Assembly: GCA_046329585.1 (NCBI GenBank)
Contig: JAXLUI010000001.1
Location: forward strand, 2,480,001-2,544,000
Reading direction: 5' to 3'
Source of the DNA: DLKC01 sp002478885
GTDB taxonomy: Bacteria > Bacteroidota > Bacteroidia > Chitinophagales > Chitinophagaceae
DNA: 64,000 nucleotides
Numbering within the stretch: the stretch's first letter is position 1; every line of letters begins with the position of its first letter. Below, piece after piece: positions 32,294-41,052 of this stretch. The notes beneath the pieces were generated by a model. The model worked only from the letters and a program-made list of their open reading frames with translations. It ran no database searches and was not told where the DNA came from. A program made the position numbers and the translations under genes.

Positions 32294-33460
32294 TTAATGG
32301 CTATGCGCTTCATCGTGACCATGACCTTCTTCTTTCGCCATTCCTATGAATACAGCGGTAAGGTTCGCAAAAATATATGCCTGTATGAATGCCACAAGCA
32401 CCTCGATCAGGTAAATGAAAACAGCAAGCAAAATGAAGAAAGGTGATGTGCCCCACCCAAGTGCAGTATTCATGGCTCCGAATATGAAAATCAGGATGAT
32501 GAAACTCATTATAATAATATGACCCGAAATCATATTGGCGAACAAACGAATAATTAAAGCGAACGGCTTGGTGAAAATACCGAGTACTTCCACAGGAATC
32601 ATGATCGGCTTAACGCCACCTGGAACAGGCGGATTAAGCGTATGACTCCAGAAGTGCTTATTGGTATTAAAAAGAATAACCAGGAACGAAATGATACCAA
32701 GCATCGCGGTAAAAGCTATATTGCCCGTTACGTTGGCAGTACCTGGGACCAACCCGATAAGATTGTTGATAAGAATGAAGAAAAATATTGTAAGCAACAA
32801 CGGCATAAAACTCTCGTACTGCTTACCCAGGTTAGGTTTTGCCACCTCATCCCTTATAAAGGTAATAACAGGTTCCACAGCATTCTGGAAACCTTTGGGC
32901 GCTGTTTTTACGCCCTGGCCTTTTGCATATTTTTTGGCGAGGTTGCTCATGATAATAATGAGCAGGATAGCCGAAATAAGCATTTGAACCACATTCTTTG
33001 TAAGAGAGAAGTCGTATACCGTTGCATTTACATCAGGATGCCCGGAAGCGTCGGCTGCGTATACTTTCCCTGCTGCGTAAAGTGGTTTTCCTTTTTCGTC
33101 TTTAGCTTCAGCGAGGTGGTTTTTTTCAAGGTAAGCGTCAGTGGCCAGTACATACCCGTCATAAACACCTTCACCTTCTTCGAAAGCTGATGACATGAAA
33201 ACCGATAGTCCTTTACCGGGGGCATACAGAACCACAGGTAATGGAATAGCACATTCAGTTTCTCCCAAAGTGAAAAAATGAAATTCATGGGAATCACCAA
33301 CGTGTTCAAGAATTATTTTGGAAGGATTGATAGCCTCGGGTTTTGCGCCTTCTGCTGCTTCGTTTCCTGCATTTTCCTGCGCTGATAGCAACACCGGAAA
33401 GCTGAATAAAAGGATGCTGAGAACGGCTGCCTGCAATAGTTTGATGCTTCTGAACGTCAT
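32294..33460 (-). CDS. atpB: F1Fo ATP synthase subunit a (long N-terminal extension)
   Basis: 388 residues. It begins with a signal-like segment (about 6–28, ends LLSAQ) and a soluble stretch of roughly 130 residues absent from E. coli AtpB; this extension is usual in Bacteroidota. The membrane part has 'PLLLTIFFFILINNLIGLVPG', the essential Arg in ALIIRLFANMISGH and 'AFIQAYIFANLTAVFIG'. The C-terminus is His-rich (GHGHDEAHSH), possibly metal-binding. It is the first gene of the operon, with a promoter element 21 nt upstream. Confidence 0.97.
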   Translation of the reverse strand: MTFRSIKLLQAAVLSILLFSFPVLLSAQENAGNEAAEGAKPEAINPSKIILEHVGDSHEFHFFTLGETECAIPLPVVLYAPGKGLSVFMSSAFEEGEGVYDGYVLATDAYLEKNHLAEAKDEKGKPLYAAGKVYAADASGHPDVNATVYDFSLTKNVVQMLISAILLIIIMSNLAKKYAKGQGVKTAPKGFQNAVEPVITFIRDEVAKPNLGKQYESFMPLLLTIFFFILINNLIGLVPGTANVTGNIAFTAMLGIISFLVILFNTNKHFWSHTLNPPVPGGVKPIMIPVEVLGIFTKPFALIIRLFANMISGHIIIMSFIILIFIFGAMNTALGWGTSPFFILLAVFIYLIEVLVAFIQAYIFANLTAVFIGMAKEEGHGHDEAHSH

Positions 33461-33480
33461 ACCGGTCCTGAAATTTTGCG

Positions 33481-33488
33481 CAAAGATA
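33481..33488 (-). promoter_or_regulatory. Bacteroidota -7 promoter element of the atp operon
   Basis: The minus strand reads TATCTTTG, a perfect TAnnTTTG, ending 20 nt before the atpB ATG. A clear -33 TTTG is not present. Confidence 0.6.
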
Positions 33489-33607
33489 ATAGTTGGGGGC
33501 TATAAAATGTGTTTGGCCTGAAAAAATTAGAGGATCGCCGGTCAGGTTGCTTTTTATTCGCTGGTTTTAAATCTTTTATGAAGGATTCATTTGCCGAAGA
33601 TTGCCCT

Positions 33608-33675
33608 GAAGGATCAAGTGTGCGACGCAAGAGCGGATGCCATGAAATGCTGTTGCACGGCACCAAAAATTCTTT
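33608..33675 (+). repeat. Dispersed intergenic repeat, single arm with full tail
   Basis: GATCAAGTGTGCGACGCAAG (core 33618–33631, class B), then GCGGATGCCATGAAATGC and GGCACCAAAAATT. It lies between the atp promoter and the ABC exporter gene's 3' end. Confidence 0.85.
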
Positions 33676-33691
33676 ATAACAGTGCCGATAT

Positions 33692-35569
33692 TTATGTAGT
33701 GCGGACCGGCGCGCCGGCTTTTCCAAATTGCATATTGTGCAGTTTGAAATAATAACCTTGCAAGGATAACAGTTCTTCGTGGGAGCCGGTTTCTTTTATC
33801 TCGCCTTTGTCGAGGACAATTATTTTGTTTGCCTTGCGAATGGTAGACAAGCGGTGAGCAATTACGATGGACGTTCGCCCGGTAATAAGCGTATCAATCG
33901 CCTTCTGGATTAAAAGCTCGCTTTCAGTATCGATTGATGACGTGGCTTCATCCAGGATAAGAACCGAGGGATTGTACAAAATGGCCCTTATAAAAGAGAT
34001 GAGCTGTCTTTGACCCAGGCTTAGTGTGTTGCCACGCTCCATTACATTATAGCTGTAGCCACCGGGTAACTGCATAATAAAGTCGTGTACACCGATTAGT
34101 TTGGCCGCTTCTACCACACGTTCTTTGGCTATGTCGGGGTTATGCAGCGTAATATTATCCATAACCGAACCTGAGAACAGGAAAACATCCTGGAGCACAA
34201 CACCAATACTTGTGCGCAACCGGTCTGTATTGTATTGTTCAATATTTACGCCGTCGAGTAGGATTTCACCTTTTTGAACCTGGTAAAGCCGGTTAAGTAC
34301 ACTAATAATCGAGGTTTTACCGCTTCCGGTATGACCAACAAGCGCTATGGTTTCACCTTTCTTTACACTAAGATTAATGTGCTTAAGAACATAGTTGGGT
34401 TCATTATAAGCAAACCAAACGTCTTTGAATTCGATTTCCCCTTTTACCAAAGTTGGGTTATATGCATCAGCAGTTGACCCGGGCAGAAAATCGGGATTGT
34501 CTTCCACTTTAAAAATCCGTTCTGCGGCGATCATCCCCATTTGCAAGGTGTTGAATTTGTCAGCGATCACGCGCAATGGGCGAAACAATTGGTTGAGGTA
34601 TAGAATAAATGCAACCAGCTCGCCGGCAAGGTCTTCTTTGGAAACAGGATTGTCTGCGGCAAGCCCCGCCAGCCACCAAACAAGCAAACCGGTTGAAACT
34701 GCGAGGACTATTTCAACCAGCGGAAAAAAAACAGAGTAAGCGAAAATAGATTTGATATTGGCATTACGGTGTTTCTGATTAATAGTGTCAAACTTTTTGA
34801 ACTCCCTTTCTTCGGCTGCAAAAGCCTGCACCACCTGCATGCCCGTAATATGTTCCTGAACAAAGGCGTTGAGCGCGGCGACCGCATTGCGCACTTTTAT
34901 AAAGCTCTTCTTCACGCTTTCTTTAAAATAGTAGGTCGCAATGATCATAATCGGGAATGGGACCAATGCGATGAGCGTAAGCCGCCAATCCGTGACAAAC
35001 ATGGTGACCAATACAACGATGATAGAAAGCAGGTCGGCCAATATCGGAATCAAGCCTTCAGAAAAAATATCGTTTATATTTTCTATATCGTTAATGGTCC
35101 TTGTTGTCAGCGTACCTATGGGCGTTGTATCGAATTGTTTAAGGTTGAGGCCAAGAATCTTCTTGAAAACACTGATACGCATATCCTTCACCACACGCTG
35201 GCCTAGCCATGCCGTCAGGAAAGAAAAAAGAAACCGAAGAGCCGTTTCTAAAAATATAAACCCAACTTGGAAAATGGTAACAGCAATGATAAATTTCGTC
35301 GCATCGTTCAGATCGTGGCCGGAAAATAACCACTGCAAAAAACCGGGTGTTGTAACATGTTTACCGGTTGCCTTGTCAATCGTAAGTTGAATAAAGAAGG
35401 GCCGCACGGGTGTAATAAACGCCAACACAATTGCCAGCACAACACTTAGTACAAATTGCAGGCGGTATGGTTTTACAAAATGAAAAATTCTGCGGAGTAA
35501 CGAAAAATCAAAAATCTTTTTTTTGGGGCTGCCATTCATATTCGGCACCAAAGGTAAAGGGTTCTCCAT
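33692..35569 (-). CDS. ABC exporter, fused permease and ATPase (MsbA/LmrA-like)
   Basis: 625 residues: six transmembrane helices in the first ~330 residues, then a nucleotide-binding domain with Walker A GHTGSGKTS, Q-loop 'VLQDVFLF', signature LSLGQRQ, Walker B VLILDEATSSID and H-loop 'IVIAHRLSTI'. All ATPase motifs are intact, so a homodimer can be functional. The substrate is unknown; lipid, drug or peptide are all possible. It is monocistronic and divergent from the HD protein. Confidence 0.92.
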   Translation of the reverse strand: MENPLPLVPNMNGSPKKKIFDFSLLRRIFHFVKPYRLQFVLSVVLAIVLAFITPVRPFFIQLTIDKATGKHVTTPGFLQWLFSGHDLNDATKFIIAVTIFQVGFIFLETALRFLFSFLTAWLGQRVVKDMRISVFKKILGLNLKQFDTTPIGTLTTRTINDIENINDIFSEGLIPILADLLSIIVVLVTMFVTDWRLTLIALVPFPIMIIATYYFKESVKKSFIKVRNAVAALNAFVQEHITGMQVVQAFAAEEREFKKFDTINQKHRNANIKSIFAYSVFFPLVEIVLAVSTGLLVWWLAGLAADNPVSKEDLAGELVAFILYLNQLFRPLRVIADKFNTLQMGMIAAERIFKVEDNPDFLPGSTADAYNPTLVKGEIEFKDVWFAYNEPNYVLKHINLSVKKGETIALVGHTGSGKTSIISVLNRLYQVQKGEILLDGVNIEQYNTDRLRTSIGVVLQDVFLFSGSVMDNITLHNPDIAKERVVEAAKLIGVHDFIMQLPGGYSYNVMERGNTLSLGQRQLISFIRAILYNPSVLILDEATSSIDTESELLIQKAIDTLITGRTSIVIAHRLSTIRKANKIIVLDKGEIKETGSHEELLSLQGYYFKLHNMQFGKAGAPVRTT

Positions 35570-35627
35570 AAAATGAACAGGTGCTCAATGATCAGTGGTT
35601 GAAGTTAGTTGGCAGGCGTTCAACTTT

Positions 35628-35668
35628 CATGGCAACGTCCGTTGTGTCACTCACTTATACAACACCGC
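35628..35668 (-). repeat. Dispersed intergenic repeat, single arm
   Basis: TTTCATGGCAACGTCC then GTTGTGTCACTCACTTATAC (35641–35660, class A). It lies between divergent ABC and HD genes; the long in-frame extension of the HD gene upstream runs through it and is therefore not used. Confidence 0.8.
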
Positions 35669-35738
35669 ATTAAGCAGCTTTAATTCTTTACTTTCGCGTC
35701 AGGCTTTAAAATTATCCTGGCATCTTAACTTAATTCCT

Positions 35739-36437
35739 GTGGCCGTCCTTATTCCTTATCATGAAGATAAAATATTGCAGTCCAACTGGTGGTTGCGGGC
35801 ATCGGGTTGTCCTGACAGCCATTACAGCAACAACAGCAATATTATGCTGGTCGATCACCTGCTGGCGGTGACAGAGAATATCGATGCATTTTTTAACCGC
35901 CCTTTTTTTGGCTTTCATGCAGAAATGCTTACTGCACTTAACTCAATGAATGTTGATCGCGACATTGTACAAAAAGAACTTAAACTTGTTTCGCTGCTGC
36001 ACGACATTGGAAAAGTGGAAGATGATAAAATGCTTTACACCATTCACCCGCTTGATCATGAGCTTGTATTGAAGAGACACACTGTTGTAAGTGTTCGCGC
36101 CGCCATAGAAATTCTTGGAACGGATAAAGCGCTTAGCAGTGATGAAAAAAGCAGGATATACTGGGCCATTGAGCAGCATGATATTTCTTATGGACTGTAC
36201 AAGCAATTTCTCAGTACAGGATACTCTCCAGGGTTTGAAACATGGAAAACCCTTAACGACAAAATAAATACATCGGATGGTGCAGGACTTATGTACCTAC
36301 TCATTTTCAAACTTGCCGATATACACGGCCATGCCAATATAGGCGACGTTATCTGGTTTTATAAAACAGTACAGCAAAATTATTTCGCTTCCCTTGGTCT
36401 TTACCTGCCCATACCTGTTGAGGATGATATGCGCTGA
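35739..36437 (+). CDS. HD-domain phosphohydrolase-like protein
   Basis: I start at GTG 35739 (232 residues); the frame is open further upstream to 35595 but that part is repeat sequence, and ATG 35844 is a shorter alternative. The HD domain has first His in MLVDHLLAVTE, the HD pair in VSLLHDIGKVED, further His in HPLDHELVLKRH and 'WAIEQHDISYG', and the last Asp in FKLADIHGHAN. HD proteins are metal-dependent phosphohydrolases acting on nucleotides or phosphorylated compounds; the substrate is unknown. It converges with the AspT-family gene (18-bp gap). Confidence 0.8.
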   Translation: MAVLIPYHEDKILQSNWWLRASGCPDSHYSNNSNIMLVDHLLAVTENIDAFFNRPFFGFHAEMLTALNSMNVDRDIVQKELKLVSLLHDIGKVEDDKMLYTIHPLDHELVLKRHTVVSVRAAIEILGTDKALSSDEKSRIYWAIEQHDISYGLYKQFLSTGYSPGFETWKTLNDKINTSDGAGLMYLLIFKLADIHGHANIGDVIWFYKTVQQNYFASLGLYLPIPVEDDMR

Positions 36438-36455
36438 TTAATCTTTGACCTTATG

Positions 36456-38132
36456 CTATACGAAGAGCAGTATGAGCAACTGTGCCACCAGTATTCGCAG
36501 GAACATGGTAAGCGGGTAAACACCGGCATATACTACCGCAGGCGAATCGTTACCCACCATTTTTATTGCAAACGACAACGCCGGCGGATCAGTTGAGGCA
36601 CCGGCAAGCAGGCCGAATATTTCCAGCAGGTTTAGTTTATATACGAAGCGGGCAATAAGGCTGGTTATCAGCAAAGGAACCGTGGTTATTAAAGCGGCCA
36701 TCAATAACAGTTCAACACCCTGTGCAGAAAACAGCATAGAAAGGAACGTTGCACCGGCACCAAGACCAACGCTGGATAAGAACAATACTATACCAATTTC
36801 CCGTACCATATAGTTAGCGCTCTGGGTTACGTATGAAATAACGGGAATAACGCTGCCATAGCGGCTGATAAAAATCGCAATGATCAATGGGCCGCCTGCC
36901 AATCCAAGTTTAACGGGAACGGGCACGCCGGGAAAAACAATTGGGATGCTGCCAAATAAAACACCAATCCCTATGCCCAGGAAAAGGCCTGCGATATTTG
37001 GTTCCCGCAACTCTTTTTCTGAGTTACCAAATTCAGTGGCAAGATTTTTAATATCATCATCACTGCCTATAACGGTGACCAGGTCGCCGAATTGCAACCG
37101 GGTATGGCCGGTGGGAATAAACTCAACACCCGACCTTAATACTCTGGTAATGGTTACTCCATATTTATGAATTACATCAAGCTCGGCGAGCGGATGAGTG
37201 CAAACTTCCTTGCGGGTTATGCGTACTTTTTGTGCACTCAGCGATCCTTCATGCTGTGAAAGGTCTTCGTCACTTTCAGAGCCTATAAGGGTTTTGAGCC
37301 TGTCGAAATCTGAAGGGTTGGCAACTATAAGCACGGTGTCGCCTTCCTGGAGTATGGTTTCTTTAGATGCAGTGGTTACTTCACCAGCCTGCTTTATCCG
37401 AGAGACAACAAAATTCGCTTTGAGCGTGTCAAAAAGGGTGGCTACCTGCTTGCCGATCAGCAACGGGTTTTCGATGCGTAATGTTAGCGTGGCCGGTTTA
37501 GGTGCGGCCGCCTTGTTTTGTGCCAGGTAATTTTCCTGCTCTTTTTGTAAGTCTACCTTGAAAATCCATTTCAGAAAGATCATTACCAGAATAATTCCTA
37601 CGACGCCACCCGGGTAGGCAATGGCATAAAAGCCACCCAATGGTGGAAGATTTGTAAGTGCGGTATTGGCAACCGAAAGGTCTTTTACTGTTTGCTGTGC
37701 AGCTCCAAGCCCGGGTGTGTTGGTTACCGCGCCGGACATGAGGCCAACAAGCGAAGGCATGGCGGTGCCTGACAAATAAAACATAACAACCACCAATGCT
37801 ACGCAGGAAAGCACACAAATTATTGCAAGCATGTTAAAGATGATGCCCCTGTTGCGGAGCGATGCAAAGAAACCCGGGCCTACCTGTAAACCCATGGTGT
37901 AAACGAAAAGAATAAGCCCGAACTCTTTGATATATTCGAGAATCTTTTCGTCGATCGTGAACCCGAAATGGCTTACAATGATGCCTGTGAACAAAACGAA
38001 TGCAATACCAAAACTTACGCCTTTGAAAGAGAGTTTACCCAATGCAACACCCAGTGCTATAACAATGGCATAAATAAATATGATGTAGGCTGCGGAGGAG
38101 TGATCCTGGAAGAATGCGGAAAACCAGCTCAT
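36456..38132 (-). CDS. AspT/YidE-YbjL family transporter with two RCK_C domains
   Basis: 558 residues. Two membrane blocks of about five helices (1–185 and 385–558) flank two TrkA-C (RCK_C) domains in the middle ('KEVCTHPLAELDVIHKYGVTITRV', 'TRLQFGDLVTVIGSDDDIKN'). The repeated 'GLM(S/A)GA-x-T-x-x-P(G/A)L' motif of the family is present (LVGLMSGAVTNTPGLG; FGLLAGASTDPPALS). Characterised AspT is an aspartate/alanine antiporter; most relatives have unknown substrates, so only the family is assigned. Confidence 0.9.
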   Translation of the reverse strand: MSWFSAFFQDHSSAAYIIFIYAIVIALGVALGKLSFKGVSFGIAFVLFTGIIVSHFGFTIDEKILEYIKEFGLILFVYTMGLQVGPGFFASLRNRGIIFNMLAIICVLSCVALVVVMFYLSGTAMPSLVGLMSGAVTNTPGLGAAQQTVKDLSVANTALTNLPPLGGFYAIAYPGGVVGIILVMIFLKWIFKVDLQKEQENYLAQNKAAAPKPATLTLRIENPLLIGKQVATLFDTLKANFVVSRIKQAGEVTTASKETILQEGDTVLIVANPSDFDRLKTLIGSESDEDLSQHEGSLSAQKVRITRKEVCTHPLAELDVIHKYGVTITRVLRSGVEFIPTGHTRLQFGDLVTVIGSDDDIKNLATEFGNSEKELREPNIAGLFLGIGIGVLFGSIPIVFPGVPVPVKLGLAGGPLIIAIFISRYGSVIPVISYVTQSANYMVREIGIVLFLSSVGLGAGATFLSMLFSAQGVELLLMAALITTVPLLITSLIARFVYKLNLLEIFGLLAGASTDPPALSFAIKMVGNDSPAVVYAGVYPLTMFLRILVAQLLILLFV

Positions 38133-38179
38133 AGTTAATGTTTGCTGTTATTGAAATTATTGCTGCAATATGATATGCA

Positions 38180-38240
38180 GTAAAAGTGTGCGACGCAACA
38201 GGTGTTGAAAGATGGTACCGCTGCCGGTTACAAAAAATGT
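38180..38240 (+). repeat. Dispersed intergenic repeat, single arm with tail
   Basis: AAAAGTGTGCGACGCAAC (core 38186–38199, class B) followed by AGGTGTTGAAAGATGG and GCTGCCGGTTACAAAAAA. It lies between the AspT-family gene's promoter region and the pckG terminator. Confidence 0.85.
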
Positions 38241-38316
38241 ATTCGGCTGTTGCCAGCTTTCAAAAAAACTGCTGCACAAATTTATACTTTGTTCTTTCAA
38301 TGGCAGCATACAGAAT

Positions 38317-38353
38317 ACAGCAAAAGGCCGGTTTTGCAACGGCTTTTTGCTGT
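38317..38353 (-). terminator. Possible terminator after pckG
   Basis: ACAGCAAAAGGCCG (38317–38330) pairs with CGGCTTTTTGCTGT (38340–38353), a long stem with one imperfect position, 23 nt past the pckG stop. There is no T run outside the stem, so termination efficiency is uncertain. Confidence 0.45.
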
Positions 38354-38375
38354 TTCTACATGTTAAGCAAAAGTG

Positions 38376-40232
38376 CTATGCTGTTTCAGGTTGTTGCCCC
38401 CAATGCTCGGGTGAGCGCCACAATGCAGAGAGCAACAGTTCGCGCATAAAGAAAAATTCTTTTGGAAGTTTATCGTAAAAACGGGAGAACAGTTCTTCGT
38501 GTGACAAGAGTTCCTGTTTCCATGGTTCGCGGTCGATGGTCATAATCTTTGAGAAGTCTTCTTCTTTAAAATCTTCGAGGCCTACCCAGTTCATATCATC
38601 ATAACGAGGCACCCAGCCGATAGGGCTTTCAACCGCTGATGCTTGTCCTTTAACACGACCCACGATCCATTTAAGCACACGCATATTTTGTCCGAACCCG
38701 GGCCAGCTGAATTTGCCATTCTCATCTTTCCTGAACCAGTTAACGCCAAATATTCTTGGTGCATTTGGAAGGTCTCTTCCAAACTGCAGCCAATGGTTTA
38801 TATAATCCCCGATGTTATAACCCATGAATGGCAACATGGCGAATGGGTCTCTTCTCACTTTACCGATCTCACCGAAGGCTGCGGCCGTCATTTCGCTGCC
38901 CATGGTTGCTGCCATGTACACACCAAAGTTCCAATTGAAGGACTGATAAACCAGGGGAACGACGGTGCTTCTTCTGCCACCAAAAACAAATGCTTCAATA
39001 TGAACACCGGCGGGGTTATCCCAGTCGCTGTCCACAGCAGGGTTTTGGTACGCAGGTGCGGTGAACCTTGAGTTGGCATGCGCTGCGGGTTTTCCGCTGG
39101 CGGGATCCCATGGTTTGCCATGCCAGTCAGTTAACCCGGCAGGCGCTTCGGGTGTTAAACCCTCCCACCACACATCGCCATCAGGGGTTAATGCCACATT
39201 GGTAAAGATGGTATTCGCCCTGATTGATTCCATTGCATTGGGGTTGGTCTTGTAATTTGTGCCCGGTGCCACACCAAAATATCCTGACTCGGGATTGATC
39301 GCACGCAATTGTCCGTCTTTTCCTTTGTGTATCCAGGCAATATCGTCACCTACGGTTGTAATTTTCCAGCCATCCATTTCTTTTGGCGGAATCATCATGG
39401 CAAAATTAGTTTTACCACAGGCGCTTGGAAACGCTGCTGCGATATAGGTCTTTTCCTGCTTCGGAGATTCCACACCCATGATCAGCATGTGTTCTGCAAG
39501 CCAGTTTTCTTCACGGCCAATGACAGAGGCAATGCGCAGGGCGAAACATTTTTTACCCATTAAGGCATTACCGCCATAACCACTTCCATAAGAAATAACC
39601 ATGCGCTCTTCCGGGAAGTGGGAAATGTATTTTGTATCGGGGTTGCAGGGCCATATTACATCTTTGGCACCGGCTTCGAGCGGAGCGCCAAGTGCGTGGA
39701 TGCATTTTACATATTCGCCATCTTTTACGTAAGGCAGGATGGGATCGCCCATACGCGTCATAATATGCATGTTTACCACCACATATTCAGAATCGGTCAA
39801 CTGCACACCATATCTTGAATAAGGTGACCCAACCGGGCCCATGCAGAAGGGAATAACATACAGGGTGCGGCCGTGCATGCAACCTTTCATGAGATCATTC
39901 AGTATCTCTTTCATCTTTGCGGGTTCCATCCAGTTATTGGTTGGTCCTGCATCTTCTTTTCTGCGGCTGCAGATAAAAGTCTTGTCTTCCACGCGGGCAA
40001 CATCGCTGGGGTCGCTGAAGCATGCATAGCTGTTTGGTCGCTTCTCTTCACTTAACTTAATAAACGTACCCTTTTCAACAAGGTAGCTACACAAAGAATC
40101 GTATTCTTCTTTAGAACCATTACACCAGTATATTTTTTCGGGTTCAGTATGTGCGGCAATATGGTCTACCCACAATTCAAGGTCTGATTTATTAAAAGTT
40201 TTATTGCTTAGTGGAAAGGAATTCTTGCTCAT
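38376..40232 (-). CDS. pckG: Phosphoenolpyruvate carboxykinase (GTP)
   Basis: 618 residues, the length of GTP-dependent PEPCK. Motifs seen: 'GSPYSRYGVQLTDSEYVV' (substrate loop), 'HFPEERMVISYGSGYGGNALMGKKC', P-loop 'AAAFPSACGKTNFAMM' with the hyper-reactive Cys, and 'WEGLTPEAP' followed by the nucleotide-binding 'FGVNWFRKDENGKF'. It converts oxaloacetate plus GTP to PEP, GDP and CO2, the first committed step of gluconeogenesis. Its promoter region is shared with a divergent small gene; a near-match TACTTTCG lies about 60 nt upstream. Confidence 0.97.
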   Translation of the reverse strand: MSKNSFPLSNKTFNKSDLELWVDHIAAHTEPEKIYWCNGSKEEYDSLCSYLVEKGTFIKLSEEKRPNSYACFSDPSDVARVEDKTFICSRRKEDAGPTNNWMEPAKMKEILNDLMKGCMHGRTLYVIPFCMGPVGSPYSRYGVQLTDSEYVVVNMHIMTRMGDPILPYVKDGEYVKCIHALGAPLEAGAKDVIWPCNPDTKYISHFPEERMVISYGSGYGGNALMGKKCFALRIASVIGREENWLAEHMLIMGVESPKQEKTYIAAAFPSACGKTNFAMMIPPKEMDGWKITTVGDDIAWIHKGKDGQLRAINPESGYFGVAPGTNYKTNPNAMESIRANTIFTNVALTPDGDVWWEGLTPEAPAGLTDWHGKPWDPASGKPAAHANSRFTAPAYQNPAVDSDWDNPAGVHIEAFVFGGRRSTVVPLVYQSFNWNFGVYMAATMGSEMTAAAFGEIGKVRRDPFAMLPFMGYNIGDYINHWLQFGRDLPNAPRIFGVNWFRKDENGKFSWPGFGQNMRVLKWIVGRVKGQASAVESPIGWVPRYDDMNWVGLEDFKEEDFSKIMTIDREPWKQELLSHEELFSRFYDKLPKEFFFMRELLLSALWRSPEHWGQQPETA

Positions 40233-40291
40233 AGATTTAAAATTATTATTCGATAAGAGTTGATTGCTTGTCTGGATGCTCGTTTCCAGTG

Positions 40292-40299
40292 CGAAAGTA
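40292..40299 (-). promoter_or_regulatory. Candidate -7 element upstream of pckG
   Basis: The minus strand reads TACTTTCG, one mismatch from TAnnTTTG, 60 nt before the start. The rest of the 305-bp divergent gap (40233–40537) shows no repeat arm or other recognisable feature. Confidence 0.35.
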
Positions 40300-40537
40300 T
40301 TTAGCCGGCAACTGGAAAAACATGACGAATATCAGGGCCATTTGTGAAACTTATCATTGAAGTTAAAAGAAAACCATTTCATTTTTACGGCCTCGTAAGC
40401 TTTGTTGGCAAATTCAGTCAGCGCTTTGTGTTGTTGGCAAAACCTGCACAGCCAGTGTGGTTTCGTTTACAAATATACAAGACTGGTATACCGGATGGCC
40501 GCCTTAGTATTATGCTAATCCAAAAAAGATACACAAT

Positions 40538-40960
40538 ATGCCCGCGATACAATACCTCAGAAATCTTTCACCTGAATTGCAAAGTGCCATCAACGAAAAG
40601 TTTGGCAGCCCGGAGGAACTGATCTTACGACTTATAAGCCTCGCAATGCTTGATCATAAAGTGATTGAAGAAAAGCCCGACTTTCATGAAATATTCAGCA
40701 TGGAAATAAGATATGAGCTTTTCGATATTATCGACAAACTTGACGAAATAAACCTCAATGGAGCTTATTTGGCAGAACATGTGCTCACCGATTTCAGGCA
40801 TGCAACGAAATCGTTTAGTATGGCAAGTTTCAACGACTATTTCCATAAACTTGGCATTAGCGACACGGAGAAGGATGCAGTTATCGATTATTATATGCGT
40901 GCCTTCAGTTATACCATTCTTGAAAATGCTGTAAGCCGCTTTTTTGAAAACCCGGCATAG
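40538..40960 (+). CDS. Hypothetical helical protein (140 aa)
   Basis: 140 residues, no signal or membrane segment, predicted mostly alpha-helical ('SPELQSAINEKFGSPEELILRLISLAML', 'MASFNDYFHKLGISDTEKDAVIDYYMRAF'). I do not recognise the family. The start ATG 40538 precedes a plausible MPAIQYLRNLS. It is divergent from pckG and convergent with the DUF5916 gene; no operon partner. Confidence 0.6.
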   Translation: MPAIQYLRNLSPELQSAINEKFGSPEELILRLISLAMLDHKVIEEKPDFHEIFSMEIRYELFDIIDKLDEINLNGAYLAEHVLTDFRHATKSFSMASFNDYFHKLGISDTEKDAVIDYYMRAFSYTILENAVSRFFENPA

Positions 40961-40983
40961 CCATTTTATTGCAGCCGGTATAG

Positions 40984-41030
40984 GCCTGCGAGGCAACAGC
41001 CGACACCACCGGCTCCAATGCCCGGTTCAT
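40984..41030 (+). repeat. Degenerate dispersed repeat arm
   Basis: GCCTGCGAGGCAAC (40984–40997) differs from the class-B core at several positions and is followed by the tail-like ACCACCGGCTCCAATGCCCGG. A decayed copy between convergent gene ends. Confidence 0.4.
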
Positions 41031-41052
41031 AAACCTTGCATTTTGACATGTT

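Noticed and set aside
35595..35738. Upstream extension of the HD-domain gene
   Set aside because: This segment contains the dispersed repeat arm (35641–35654), so its reading frame is accidental; the start was placed at GTG 35739.
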